Assembly (NCBI GenBank): GCA_050949705.1
Contig: JBMNGG010000005.1
Span: 1-64,000 of the forward strand
DNA: 64,000 nt
Reading direction: 5' to 3'
Source: JBMNGG01 sp050949705
Lineage (GTDB): Bacteria; Bacillota; Thermosediminibacteria; Thermosediminibacterales; Tepidanaerobacteraceae
Shown here: piece after piece, positions 34,296 to 43,946 of the stretch
Layout: each line of letters opens with the position of its first letter
Position numbering within the stretch: position 1 is the stretch's first letter
Position numbers and translations under genes: made by a program
Notes under the pieces: model-generated
What the model saw: only the letters and a program-made list of their open reading frames with translations
Told to the model about the DNA's origin: nothing
Database searches by the model: none

Positions 34296-35714
34296 TCAAT
34301 ATCCTTCTCCAACTACATAAACACGTATTAAATTGGTATTACCTGTTATATTAACAGGTACACCTGCAGTAATTATGACTAAATCTCCTTTTTCAACCAT
34401 GCCGGAATTTAAGGCTCCATTTATCGCTTCGATAAACATTTCATCTGTTGATAAAGTCTTTTTGACTTTAAGGGGTTTTACCCCATATACAATTTGAAGG
34501 GTTTTTATAACTTTATCTATAAAAGTAACAGCAATAATCGGAACTTTAGGTCTGAATTTAGCTACGGCTTTAGCGGTATAGCCTGACTTAGTAGATGTTA
34601 TTATAGCCTTTGCTCCAAGTTCTAATGCCATGGAGCATGTAGCATGACTTATGGCATCAGTTACTGACTTTACATCTATTATTTTTTGATGTTGATTTTT
34701 CAAGAGCGCCTTATCGGCTTTTTCAGCAATACTTGCCATCATCTTTACCGCTTCTACTGGATATTTTCCAGCAGCAGTTTCCCCTGACAGCATAATGGCA
34801 TCTGACCCATCAAAGATAGCATTTGCTACATCGGTAGTCTCAGCCCTTGTAGGTCTGGGGTTCCTAATCATAGAATCAAGCATTTGAGTAGCAGTGATAA
34901 CCGGTTTACCAGCAACATTACATTTCTCTATAATCATTTTCTGAATGAGTGGTATTTCCTGCACAGGAATTTCAACACCTAAATCCCCACGAGCAATCAT
35001 TATGCCATCAGAAACGCTAATAATCTCATCGATGTTTTGAATGCCTTCGCGATTTTCTATTTTAGCAATGATATGAATACCTGTCCCTTTATGTTCTTCC
35101 AAAATCTTTCTTATTTCTTTTACATCAGCTGCTTTCCTGATGAAAGATGCAGCTATAAAATCCGCATCAATATTTATACCGAAGATAATATCTTCTATGT
35201 CTTTTTCGGCTAATGCAGGTAAAGCCAAAGATTTATCAGGTATATTAACACCCTGTCTGTCCCTTAATTCGCCACTATTTAAAACATCACAAATAACCTT
35301 ATTTTCTTGTGTTTTTTTAACTTGAAGCTCTATCAATCCATCAGCTAGAAGTATTGTGTCCCCAGGACTTACATCTTTACAAATTCCGCAATAATTTACG
35401 TATGCCTCTTTCTCACTACCAACCATTGGTTCTGCATTTAATATGAATTCCTGACCTTTTTTTAAAACTGCTTTCCCACCGTTAAAAGTCCCTAATCGTA
35501 TCTCAGGTCCTTTAGTATCTAAAAGTAAAGCCACATCAGTTTTTAGTTCCCTGCAGGCTTCTCTAAGTACTTTAACTCTCTTGGAATGTTCTTCATGATT
35601 ACCATGAGATAGATTTATTCGGGCAATACTCATACCTGATTGAATCATTTGTGCTATTATCTTCTTATCATCACTGGATGGGCCAAGGGTACATATTATC
35701 TTTGTTCTAAGCAT
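34296..35714 (-). CDS. pyk: Pyruvate kinase
   Basis: 472 residues. It transfers phosphate from phosphoenolpyruvate to ADP. Motifs: KIICTLGPSS at the start, RINLSHGNHEEH, LLDTKGPEIR, the catalytic-lysine signature IIAKIENREGIQNIDEI, MIARGDLGVEIP and MLDSMIRNPRPTRAETTDVA. It is the minimal form: the extra C-terminal PEP-utilising domain found in Bacillus and many Thermoanaerobacter enzymes is absent. It lies 12 bases after pfkA, a common glycolytic pair in Firmicutes. Confidence 0.96.
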   Translation of the reverse strand: MLRTKIICTLGPSSDDKKIIAQMIQSGMSIARINLSHGNHEEHSKRVKVLREACRELKTDVALLLDTKGPEIRLGTFNGGKAVLKKGQEFILNAEPMVGSEKEAYVNYCGICKDVSPGDTILLADGLIELQVKKTQENKVICDVLNSGELRDRQGVNIPDKSLALPALAEKDIEDIIFGINIDADFIAASFIRKAADVKEIRKILEEHKGTGIHIIAKIENREGIQNIDEIISVSDGIMIARGDLGVEIPVQEIPLIQKMIIEKCNVAGKPVITATQMLDSMIRNPRPTRAETTDVANAIFDGSDAIMLSGETAAGKYPVEAVKMMASIAEKADKALLKNQHQKIIDVKSVTDAISHATCSMALELGAKAIITSTKSGYTAKAVAKFRPKVPIIAVTFIDKVIKTLQIVYGVKPLKVKKTLSTDEMFIEAINGALNSGMVEKGDLVIITAGVPVNITGNTNLIRVYVVGEGY

Positions 35715-35726
35715 TAGCTCACATCC

Positions 35727-36686
35727 TTACATTGATAATATATCCGCCAGTTTATGTAATTCCAAATCCAGTGGTTTCGTAGCTGAAAGCACTTTTTCTA
35801 TATCGTTTACAACTAACTCGCCATTAATAAGACCTATCATTTTACCTTTAACATTATCTTTTAATAAATCTACAGCTTTTCCACCAAAACGGCTCGCCAA
35901 TATTCTATCTTGAGCAGTAGGAGTCCCTCCTCGTTGGAGATGCCCAAGAATAATAACCCTTGTTTCTAAATTAGTTTTTTCTTGAATTATTTTACCTACA
36001 TCTATGCTATTAGCCGCTCCTTCAGCTACCATAATTATGCTGTGTAATTTTCCTCTTTTATAGCCTTTTTTGATTTTATTGCATATTTCATTCAAATCAA
36101 AGGGGATCTCTGGTACTAAAATGGTCTCAGCCCCACTAGCCAAGCCTGTATAAAGTGCCAAATGACCAGACTCCCTACCCATCACTTCTATAACAAAAGT
36201 TCGTTCATGAGATGTGGCAGTATCTCTTACTTTGTTAACTGCATCTACCACTGTATTCACGGCGGTGTCAAAACCTATACAACAATCAGTAAAGGGAATG
36301 TCATTATCAATAGTTGTCGGAATCCCTATGGTGGGCATTCCATACTTTGACAAAACATTCGCACCTCTTAGAGAGCCATCTCCCCCAATGACAATCATAC
36401 CTTGAATGCCAAAAGCTTCTAGATTTTTTAAAGCCATGTCTTGTCCCTTTTTTGTCTTGAATTCTTCGCTACGTGCAGTTAATAAAACAGTACCACCTCG
36501 GTGTATAATCTCACCAACTGAACTGATATCCAATTTTATAAAATCTGAGTTTATTAGACCCGAAAAACCCCTATGAATCCCATAGACCTCAATGCCATGA
36601 AAAATAGCTTTTCTCACTATTGCTCTAACTGCGGCATTCATACCAGGTGCATCTCCACCACTGGTAAGGACCCCAATTCTGTCCAT
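35727..36686 (-). CDS. pfkA: 6-phosphofructokinase
   Basis: 319 residues, exactly the length of the ATP-dependent bacterial enzyme. Motifs: the N-terminal ATP loop GVLTSGGDAPGMNAAVRA, GGDGSLRGA, the catalytic IPTTIDNDIPFTDCCIGFDTA, EVMGRESGHLAL and GHLQRGGTPTAQDRILASR. Gly at the GGDGS motif indicates ATP rather than pyrophosphate use. ATG at 36686 is chosen behind AAAGGAG. It is in one transcript with dnaE, the small gene and pyk. Confidence 0.95.
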   Translation of the reverse strand: MDRIGVLTSGGDAPGMNAAVRAIVRKAIFHGIEVYGIHRGFSGLINSDFIKLDISSVGEIIHRGGTVLLTARSEEFKTKKGQDMALKNLEAFGIQGMIVIGGDGSLRGANVLSKYGMPTIGIPTTIDNDIPFTDCCIGFDTAVNTVVDAVNKVRDTATSHERTFVIEVMGRESGHLALYTGLASGAETILVPEIPFDLNEICNKIKKGYKRGKLHSIIMVAEGAANSIDVGKIIQEKTNLETRVIILGHLQRGGTPTAQDRILASRFGGKAVDLLKDNVKGKMIGLINGELVVNDIEKVLSATKPLDLELHKLADILSM

Positions 36687-36704
36687 AATTTCTACTCCTT
36701 TCAA

Positions 36705-36899
36705 TTAAAGGTTTTTTTCAAGAATTATGTTTTGTGCCTCTTGTGCTTCTGATTCGGGTACAATGACCTCAATACAACATCCATATCGCTTACTCTTCAT
36801 AGCCTGCCTTGTTCTAACCAGGAAACCTTCGCTTTTTATTGCTTCTTCAACTTTACAAGCCGTTTTTTTATCAGTGGCCATATATATTACTGTCCACAC
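36705..36899 (-). CDS. Small conserved protein between dnaE and pfkA
   Basis: 64 residues (start MWTVIYMATDKKTACKVEE, then YGCCIEVIVPESEAQEA). The compact alpha/beta pattern with an N-terminal strand, helix, and C-terminal PESE-helix resembles small DUF2007-like signal-transducing domains. Similar proteins occupy the same place in other Clostridia and are sometimes wrongly labelled glutamate decarboxylase. GTG start with GGAGG 8 bases upstream. Function unknown. Confidence 0.65.
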   Translation of the reverse strand: MWTVIYMATDKKTACKVEEAIKSEGFLVRTRQAMKSKRYGCCIEVIVPESEAQEAQNIILEKNL

Positions 36900-36944
36900 A
36901 ACGCCGGCCTCCTTTTTATTGTTTTTAAAGGTACAAGATCTTAG

Positions 36945-39900
36945 TCAGTTTTCCACTAATAATTTATCCCATAAAAGGCAATTTCGCAAACCAATTCTTT
37001 CTTTTAACAGGTTTATATTAGTGGTTGAGGCTTCAATCGTGCTAGCTAATAAAAGACTTTTATTCAAATTGTTGATATGAATAACAACTTGTGTATTACC
37101 TGGATGCATTGAGATGAACTCATTGATTTCATTGATATCAATATTATCTTCGCTAGAGATTGAAATAGTTAACATGCCATAACTTTTTTCCAAAGCACTA
37201 ACTTCTTCAATAATTAATTTTGGTGATTCTTCTTCCTTGTGATTAATCCTACCTTTTAAGTATACCTTGGAATCTACAAATAGAAGGCTCTTGTATTTCT
37301 CGAAAATATTCGGAAAAACTATTCCTTCAATATTACCAGTTAAATCTTCAACATTTATAAATGCCATTATTCTGTCATTTCTTGTGGTCTTTGTATTTAT
37401 ATCAGTTATGATTCCACCGACAACTACCTGCATATTATCTTGTAAATTACTAATATTATTCTTATCTCCAATGGAAAAAGTAGTATTCTTAGATAATTCT
37501 TCTTTGTATTCCAATAATGGATGACCGCTAAGATAAATGCCAAGCATTTCTTTTTCCATGGCAAGTAACTCAGCAGGTGGAAACTCTGGAACATCTGGTA
37601 ATATCTCAGTTGTGTCAGGAGCATCATCTATCATATCGAAGATTGAAATTTGATTTTTTAAGTTTTGCTTTTTTTGTTTTTGAATTCGAGTTAGTGTATC
37701 TTCGTATACCCGAAGTAGTTGAGAACGTTTAACTCCAAGTGATGAAAATGCACCACTTTTTATTAAGCTTTCTAAAGCTTTCTTATTTAACTCGCCACAA
37801 ACTTTCTCAATAAAATCGTTAAGGGAAATATACCTGCCTTTTTCTTTTCTAGTTTCAATTATAGCTTTTGCAACATTATTCCCAACATTCTTAACTGCAG
37901 TTAATCCAAAACGTATCTTATCTTTAACTACCGTAAAAGCTTCGTAGCTCTCATTAATATCTGGTGGCAATACTTCAATATCCATATGACGGCACTCATT
38001 TATATAATAAGCCACCTTATCACTATTGTCTACTACACTTGTTAAAAGAGCAGCCATAAATTCCACAGGGAAATGTGCTTTTAAATAAGCTGTTTGGTAT
38101 GCTATAACAGCATATGCTGCTGTATGTGCTTTGTTAAAACCATAACCGGCAAAATAAGATATTTCATCAAAAATTTTACCTGCGGTAATCTCATCTATTT
38201 TATTTTGGATACATCCTTTAATAAAGGATTCTCTCTGAGCCTGCATAATATCTTGTTGCTTTTTCCCCATAGCTTTACGAAGAATATCCGCCTGGGCAAG
38301 TGAAAAATTCGCTAATTCTTGTGCTATCTTCATTGCTTGCTCTTGGTAAAGTATAATACCATATGTTTCTGCCAAAATGGGCTTTAAGGCTGGATGTAGA
38401 TACTTGATAGGTTTTAATCCATTCTTACTTTTTATAAAATCTTCGGCGGCACCGCTGCCAAGAGGCCCTGGTCTATAAAGACCAATAATTGCTGCTACAT
38501 CTTGAAAAGATTCCGGCTTTAATTCGGTGAGTAAATTCCGCATCCCGCTGCTTTCTAACTGAAAAACACCAGCAGTAATTCCCTGACTAAGCATTTCGTA
38601 TACTTTTTTATCGTCTAAAGGAAGTGTGTCAAGATTTATCTCCTTATTTTTCGTGCGTCTGATAATATTTATTGCATCCCTAATAACAGTTAGTGTCCTA
38701 AGGCCAAGAAAGTCCATTTTTAATAGGCCCAGCTCTTCAAGAGCAGTCATGGTAAATTGGGTGGTTATGTTTGAATCACCCATTTTATGTAAAGGAACAT
38801 GCTCTACGATTGGATCTTTTGATATTACTACTCCGGCAGCATGGGTTGAAGCATGCCGCGGAAAGCCTTCAAGGGATTTTGCTACATCTATTAAAACCCT
38901 TACTCTCTCATTTTCTTCATACATTTTTTTTAGTTCAGGATTTAATATGAGAGCATTTTCAATAGTCATGCCCAGTTCTGACGGGACCATCTTGGCTATT
39001 CTATCAACTTCCCCATAAGGGTGTCCCATTACACGACCAACATCACGTATAGCCGCTCTGGCTGCCATTGTTCCAAAAGTAACAATTTGAGCCACTCTAT
39101 CTTTACCATATTTTTCAACCACATAGTCAATTACCTCTTGTCGTCGCTCATAACAAAAATCCACATCTATATCAGGCATTGACACTCTTTCAGGATTTAA
39201 AAAACGCTCAAAAAGAAGATTGTATTTTATAGGGTCAATGTTCGTTATATGTAGACAATAGGCAACTAAACTGCCCGCAGCTGAACCTCTTCCAGGTCCG
39301 ACCATAATATCATTTTTACGGGCAAAATTGATAAAGTCCCACACAATTAAAAAATAACTTGAGTAACCCATTTGTTTAATAGTGTTTAATTCAAAGTTAA
39401 GACGTTGTTCTAATTCATCAGTTATAGTAGAATACCGTTTCTTTAAACCCTCATAGCAAAGTTCTTCCAAATATTCATCTTGAGTAATTCCTTCAGGAAC
39501 ATCAAAGCTAGGTAAATGTAGAGTACCGAAATCCAATTCTACATTACATCTATCGGCGATTTTATTAGTATTTTCGAGTGCTTCAGGGATGTATGAAAAA
39601 AGCTTTTCCATTTCTTCCGGTGATTTTAAATAAAACTCTGATGTTTGGAACCTCATTCTGTTTTCATCATTGAGGGTTTTACCTGTCTGAATACATAATA
39701 GTGCATCATGAGCCCTTGCATCAGCTTTTTTTATATAATGAACATCATTAGTTGCAACAAGAGGAACTCCCGTTTCTTGGCTTAAACGTATAATATCATT
39801 TATTATTTTCTTTTGTTCTAAAATGCCATGATCCTGGACTTCTAAAAAGAAATTGTCTTGACCGAAAATTTCTATAAAATTAAGTGTGGTCTTCTTTGCA

Positions 39901-40361
39901 TCTTCATAATTGCCATTTAAAAGTAAACCGGGTATTTCCCCAGCAAGACAACCACTTAATGCTATAAGACCTTCTGAATGGTTTTTTAAAACTGACATGT
40001 CCACACGGGGCTTATAATAGAATCCTTCAGTAAAACCTAAAGATGTAAGTTTAATTAAGTTTTTGTAACCAATATTGTTTTTTGCCAAAAGGACTAGATG
40101 AAACTGTTCATCATCGATACCATGCTCTCGATTATCCATGGAACGAACAGCAGTATATACTTCGCAACCTATTATGGGTTTGATATTATTAGAACGCATA
40201 ATTTTGTAAAAATCCACAACTCCATACATGACACCATGATCTGTTATGGCAATACTTCGCATCCCCAATTCTAACAATCGTTTAGCTAATTGATTTATTT
40301 CACAAGCACCATCAAGCAGACTATAATTTGTATGTACGTGTAAATGTACAAATTCTCTCAT
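36945..40361 (-). CDS. dnaE: DNA polymerase III subunit alpha, DnaE type
   Basis: 1138 residues. The N-terminal PHP domain is VHLHVHTNYSLLDGACEI. The C-family polymerase active site Asp pair is in PDIDVDFCYERR (about residue 396), after GPGRGSAAGSLVAYCL, with YRPGPLGSGAAEDFI and FAGYGFNKAHTAAYA following. An HhH2 domain and an OB-fold (VVVGGIITDINTKTTRNDR) complete the DnaE order. It lacks the exonuclease insertion of PolC. The gene lies 9 bases after a CBS/hotdog regulator. Confidence 0.95.
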   Translation of the reverse strand: MREFVHLHVHTNYSLLDGACEINQLAKRLLELGMRSIAITDHGVMYGVVDFYKIMRSNNIKPIIGCEVYTAVRSMDNREHGIDDEQFHLVLLAKNNIGYKNLIKLTSLGFTEGFYYKPRVDMSVLKNHSEGLIALSGCLAGEIPGLLLNGNYEDAKKTTLNFIEIFGQDNFFLEVQDHGILEQKKIINDIIRLSQETGVPLVATNDVHYIKKADARAHDALLCIQTGKTLNDENRMRFQTSEFYLKSPEEMEKLFSYIPEALENTNKIADRCNVELDFGTLHLPSFDVPEGITQDEYLEELCYEGLKKRYSTITDELEQRLNFELNTIKQMGYSSYFLIVWDFINFARKNDIMVGPGRGSAAGSLVAYCLHITNIDPIKYNLLFERFLNPERVSMPDIDVDFCYERRQEVIDYVVEKYGKDRVAQIVTFGTMAARAAIRDVGRVMGHPYGEVDRIAKMVPSELGMTIENALILNPELKKMYEENERVRVLIDVAKSLEGFPRHASTHAAGVVISKDPIVEHVPLHKMGDSNITTQFTMTALEELGLLKMDFLGLRTLTVIRDAINIIRRTKNKEINLDTLPLDDKKVYEMLSQGITAGVFQLESSGMRNLLTELKPESFQDVAAIIGLYRPGPLGSGAAEDFIKSKNGLKPIKYLHPALKPILAETYGIILYQEQAMKIAQELANFSLAQADILRKAMGKKQQDIMQAQRESFIKGCIQNKIDEITAGKIFDEISYFAGYGFNKAHTAAYAVIAYQTAYLKAHFPVEFMAALLTSVVDNSDKVAYYINECRHMDIEVLPPDINESYEAFTVVKDKIRFGLTAVKNVGNNVAKAIIETRKEKGRYISLNDFIEKVCGELNKKALESLIKSGAFSSLGVKRSQLLRVYEDTLTRIQKQKKQNLKNQISIFDMIDDAPDTTEILPDVPEFPPAELLAMEKEMLGIYLSGHPLLEYKEELSKNTTFSIGDKNNISNLQDNMQVVVGGIITDINTKTTRNDRIMAFINVEDLTGNIEGIVFPNIFEKYKSLLFVDSKVYLKGRINHKEEESPKLIIEEVSALEKSYGMLTISISSEDNIDINEINEFISMHPGNTQVVIHINNLNKSLLLASTIEASTTNINLLKERIGLRNCLLWDKLLVEN

Positions 40362-40369
40362 GGAACCAC

Positions 40370-41665
40370 CTACCTATCGATAACTCTAACGGATATTATG
40401 GATTTTGCTACCAACTTGCCTTCATAAAATAGGTTTATTGCTGCTTTTCCTGACTTGCGACCCATATCAATTATTTTAGCTTCAACCTCTATTTCCTGTT
40501 CCAATTGTACCGGTTTTGTGAAATATACAGTAATGCTGTCAAGAACCGTTTCTAATCGCTTTTGAACTCTAAATACTTCGTACCCTGCGTTAGTCATCAC
40601 TGTCATAAGTGCTCCACTACTTGCAACACCATATGGATTTAGCATAACAGGATCGGTTTTCCCTTTAAGTCGTATTCCGTCTTCGGTCTTTATTAGGGAA
40701 AAACGGCTCATAACAATGCCATCTAGCGTTTGGCCTATCTGCGGCTGAAAACTTAGATGCTGTAAAGCTTTTATAGCTTCTTTACGTGTCAATATTCCAA
40801 CTAATTTTCTATTTTCCACCACAGGAATTAGTTTAATCCCTTCCCATACCATTAAACGGGCGGCATGAGCAATAGGAGTTTCTTTTGTAAGAACAATAGG
40901 ATCACTCATTACATCTTTTAATAATATATTGTCTTTAAGACTTGAAATATCATTATATGTAACAATACCATGAACTTTCATTTTTTTATCTACAACAGGA
41001 AACTTACTATGTTTAGTTAACTTGTACATTTTTCTCCAGTCGCCTACAGTAGCATTTATATCCAGATATCTAGGATTTGTTACCATAGCATCTTTTACCT
41101 GAGCTACATCTTTTTTAACCAGTCTTTTATATATAGCACGATTGATAATGGTGGCTACAGTAAAAGTATCATAGGATGATGAAATTAAAGGCATTCCAAT
41201 GTCATCAGCTAACTTTATAACTTCATCATCAGCATCGAAACCACCTGTAATTAATACGGCTGCTCCCAACTTTAAAGCAAGAAGTTGCGCATTTTTGCGG
41301 TTGCCAACTATTAAAAGACTTTCAGCTTCTATGAATTTATCCATTTCTTCTACTTCCATTGCACCAATTAAAAATTTGTTCAATGGTTTATGTAAACCTT
41401 GTTTTCCTCCAAGTACTCTACCATCAACTATATTTACTACTTCTGCAAATGATAACTTTTCAATAGCTTCGTCAGTCTTTTTCTCAATACGAATTGTCCC
41501 TGTGCGTGGAATAGTACAAACATAACCTGCAAGCTGGGCATCCTTAATTGCTCTATAAGCTGTACCTTCACTCACATCTAAACTAGTCGCCAGCTGTCTA
41601 ACAGAAATTTTCGTTCCGACTTTTAGTTTTTTTATGTATTCAATAATCTTAGCATGTTTAGTCAT
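40370..41665 (-). CDS. HTH-DRTGG-CBS-hotdog protein (YtoI-like)
   Basis: 431 residues with four visible modules. A winged-helix domain is at 1-65 (SVRQLATSLDVSEGTAYRAI). A DRTGG domain is at about 70-180 (LIVGNRKNAQLLALKLGAAVLITGG). Two CBS motifs are at about 195-310 (VTNPRYLDINAT, VMSDPIVLTKETPIAHAARL). A C-terminal hotdog thioesterase-like domain carries GASSGALMTVM-type residues (PYGVASSGALMTVMTNAGY). This is the architecture of Bacillus YtoI, found near dnaE in many Firmicutes. CBS domains bind adenosyl ligands, so energy-state sensing is inferred. Confidence 0.9.
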   Translation of the reverse strand: MTKHAKIIEYIKKLKVGTKISVRQLATSLDVSEGTAYRAIKDAQLAGYVCTIPRTGTIRIEKKTDEAIEKLSFAEVVNIVDGRVLGGKQGLHKPLNKFLIGAMEVEEMDKFIEAESLLIVGNRKNAQLLALKLGAAVLITGGFDADDEVIKLADDIGMPLISSSYDTFTVATIINRAIYKRLVKKDVAQVKDAMVTNPRYLDINATVGDWRKMYKLTKHSKFPVVDKKMKVHGIVTYNDISSLKDNILLKDVMSDPIVLTKETPIAHAARLMVWEGIKLIPVVENRKLVGILTRKEAIKALQHLSFQPQIGQTLDGIVMSRFSLIKTEDGIRLKGKTDPVMLNPYGVASSGALMTVMTNAGYEVFRVQKRLETVLDSITVYFTKPVQLEQEIEVEAKIIDMGRKSGKAAINLFYEGKLVAKSIISVRVIDR

Positions 41666-41686
41666 GGTTTCACCTTTATCTCTCTA

Positions 41687-41714
41687 GTTTAAAAGCTACC
41701 ATTATGGTAGCTTT
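41687..41714 (-). terminator. Hairpin after HPr gene
   Basis: A perfect 10-bp stem AAAGCTACCA/TGGTAGCTTT with a 3-base loop lies 7 bases after the HPr stop. The T-tract on the minus strand is short (TTTT then AAAC). It ends the whiA-HPr transcript before the CBS/hotdog gene. Confidence 0.75.
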
Positions 41715-41720
41715 ATTTTA

Positions 41721-41987
41721 CTATTCCTCGCCAAATTTACTCTCTATTAATTCTACAAGCTTATCAACAGCTTGCTGATCATCTACACCCTCAGCCGAAA
41801 TGGTTATTTCCGTACCCTGACTTATTGCTAATGACATAACGCCCATAATGCTTTTGGCATTAATTTTTTTACCTTCTTTTTCGATAAATATTTCAGATTT
41901 AAACTTATTTGCAGTTTGCACAAAAACTGCTGCTGGTCTTGCATGAAGTCCGGTTTTGTTCATAACCGTTACATTTTTTTGATACAT
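41721..41987 (-). CDS. ptsH: Phosphocarrier protein HPr
   Basis: 88 residues. His15 is present in KTGLHARPAAVF, the site phosphorylated by enzyme I, and the regulatory Ser46 is in NAKSIMGVMSLA, the target of HPr kinase. Both sites make it HPr rather than Crh. HPr kinase is encoded at 58859-59785 in the same window. It starts directly at the whiA stop (TAA then ATG), so the two are co-transcribed, without ptsI beside it. Confidence 0.95.
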   Translation of the reverse strand: MYQKNVTVMNKTGLHARPAAVFVQTANKFKSEIFIEKEGKKINAKSIMGVMSLAISQGTEITISAEGVDDQQAVDKLVELIESKFGEE

Positions 41988-42944
41988 TTACATATCTCCC
42001 TTCTTGGCTTGTAATTTCTGAGCAATGTTTTCAATTTTTTTTAATCTATAACTCACACCGGATTTGCCTAAAACAGGATCAAGCATTTGACCCAACTCTT
42101 TTAAACTTAGATCCGGATATTCGAGTCTTAGTTCTGCAATTTGTTTGAGGTTATCAGGCAAATCATCATACAAGGTGCTTTTCTTTAAAATGTTAATAGA
42201 ATTTATCTGTCTGATAGAGGCATCAATTGTTTTATTTAAATTAGCTGTTTCGCAATTTACCATACGATTTACACTATTTCTCATGTTTTTTAAAACTCTG
42301 ATATCCTCATATTTTAGGAGGCTATTATGTGCACCAATAATACCTAATATGTCAGCTATATTGTCACCATCTTTTAAATATATCATATAATTGTTCTTGC
42401 GCTCTACTACTTTTGACTTTAGACCAAAATCTTTTATTAGTAAAATTAAAGTTTCTGCCATATTTTTATCAGGTGTGACAAACTCCATATGATAGGGGCC
42501 TTTCGGATCGCTTATGGATCCACTGCCTAAAAAGGCTCCTCTTAAAAAAGCTCTTTTGCAGCATCTTTTTTTAATTAGCTCCGAATTAATAACAGCTTCT
42601 TGAAGTTTGAAGGTGCTTGTGGGTAAAACACCTAATTCTTCAAGTAAAGTTTTGCAATCATTTATATCTAGCGCAATAATATACAAACTCCTGTCTTTTA
42701 AGAAACTATTTCTTTTAATTGCTATTTGCACAGGAGATTTAAAATTCTTTTTAAGGAGTTTATATATTCTCCTGGCAGTGGGAGCATGTACTGTTTGAAT
42801 CTGTAAAAAAATCTTTTTTTGTCCACCAATTATTTTGATGGTACCAGCCATTCGTACAAGCGAAGCTAGTTCAGCCCTTTGGCAGCATGCACTAGATGAA
42901 ATACGAGATAATTCTTCCTTCACATTGCAGGAAAAAGACGCCAC
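41988..42944 (-). CDS. whiA: Sporulation/division regulator WhiA
   Basis: 318 residues. The N-terminal LAGLIDADG-like fold (FSCNVKEELSRI, KRCCKRAFLRGAFLGSGSI, PYHMEFVTP) is followed by a C-terminal WhiA HTH (LKELGQMLDPVLGKSGVSYRLKKIE). In Firmicutes WhiA influences cell division and nucleoid organisation. GTG at 42944 is preferred, 7 bases after GAGG. It is part of the rapZ-yvcK-whiA-HPr cluster that is conserved across Firmicutes. Confidence 0.95.
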   Translation of the reverse strand: MASFSCNVKEELSRISSSACCQRAELASLVRMAGTIKIIGGQKKIFLQIQTVHAPTARRIYKLLKKNFKSPVQIAIKRNSFLKDRSLYIIALDINDCKTLLEELGVLPTSTFKLQEAVINSELIKKRCCKRAFLRGAFLGSGSISDPKGPYHMEFVTPDKNMAETLILLIKDFGLKSKVVERKNNYMIYLKDGDNIADILGIIGAHNSLLKYEDIRVLKNMRNSVNRMVNCETANLNKTIDASIRQINSINILKKSTLYDDLPDNLKQIAELRLEYPDLSLKELGQMLDPVLGKSGVSYRLKKIENIAQKLQAKKGDM

Positions 42945-43005
42945 TTTCACACCTCATTCCATTTCTTATTCTACATCAATTCAATAAAACCTTTAAAGCA
43001 GCTCT

Positions 43006-43941
43006 CTAAATCAAAGACATTATCGTTTCAGCAAGTTTTTCTGAACTATGACGAACTACATCCGTAGGATTAATTACTGGTTTAGCTATAACTTTATATC
43101 CCATTTGCTTAATAACTTGTGTATCACATTCAACAGGTGTTGAACCATCAGAAAGATACCGAATTCTTAAATCTTCAGGGATCTGCTCAGTATTTACGAC
43201 TACATATTCTATAACATCGTGACTTGAATGTTTAATTACAGCCTTTACATGGTCTGAAGCTGTATACCCATCTGTCTCCCCAGGCTGTGTCATAACATTT
43301 GTGACATATATTTTTCTAGCATTAGATTTACATACAGCCTCTGTTAAATCTTTTACTAGCAGATTGGGAATTAAACTGGTGTAAAGGCTGCCTGGACCTA
43401 AGATTATAGCATCAGCTTTTTCTATAGCTTCAAGGGACTCCCTTAATGGTTTTGCATTTGAAGGTTTTATCGTCACCCTAGATATCCTTTTCCCGCAAAT
43501 AGGTATATGGGATTCACCATAAGCTTTTTCACCATCTTCATATGTTGCTTCCAATATTACATCTTCCAAAGTGGAAGGAAGAACTGTACCTCTTACTGCA
43601 AGAACTTTGCTGGATTCCTTTATGGCTAATTCAAAATTGCCAAGCATTTCAGTCATTGCAGCTATAAATAGGTTTCCGAAGCTATGGCCTTTAAGGGATC
43701 CGTTAGTGAATCTATATTGAAATAACTTTTCCATAAAAGGTTCAGTATTGGCTAGAGCTAAAAGGCAGTTTCTAATATCGCCTGGAGGGGGTATTTTTAA
43801 CTCATTCCTAATAACACCAGAACTGCCACCATCATCAGCTACAGTAACAATAGCTGTAATATTATCTGAATATAATTTAAGCCCTCTCAATAAATTAGGC
43901 AGACCTGTACCTCCGCCTAAACATACTATTCTTGGGTACAT
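43006..43941 (-). CDS. yvcK: Gluconeogenesis/UDP-GlcNAc-binding factor YvcK
   Basis: 311 residues, CofD-like fold. The dinucleotide/UDP-sugar loop is VCLGGGTGLPNLLRGL, followed by VTVADDGGSSGVIR, GDIRNCLLALA and ILGPGSLYTSLIPNLLV. YvcK (GlmR) stimulates glucosamine-6-phosphate synthesis and is needed for growth on gluconeogenic sources. The ATG at 43941 has GGAG 9 bases upstream. The start overlaps the rapZ stop region, as is usual for this pair. Confidence 0.94.
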   Translation of the reverse strand: MYPRIVCLGGGTGLPNLLRGLKLYSDNITAIVTVADDGGSSGVIRNELKIPPPGDIRNCLLALANTEPFMEKLFQYRFTNGSLKGHSFGNLFIAAMTEMLGNFELAIKESSKVLAVRGTVLPSTLEDVILEATYEDGEKAYGESHIPICGKRISRVTIKPSNAKPLRESLEAIEKADAIILGPGSLYTSLIPNLLVKDLTEAVCKSNARKIYVTNVMTQPGETDGYTASDHVKAVIKHSSHDVIEYVVVNTEQIPEDLRIRYLSDGSTPVECDTQVIKQMGYKVIAKPVINPTDVVRHSSEKLAETIMSLI

Positions 43942-43946
43942 GGCTA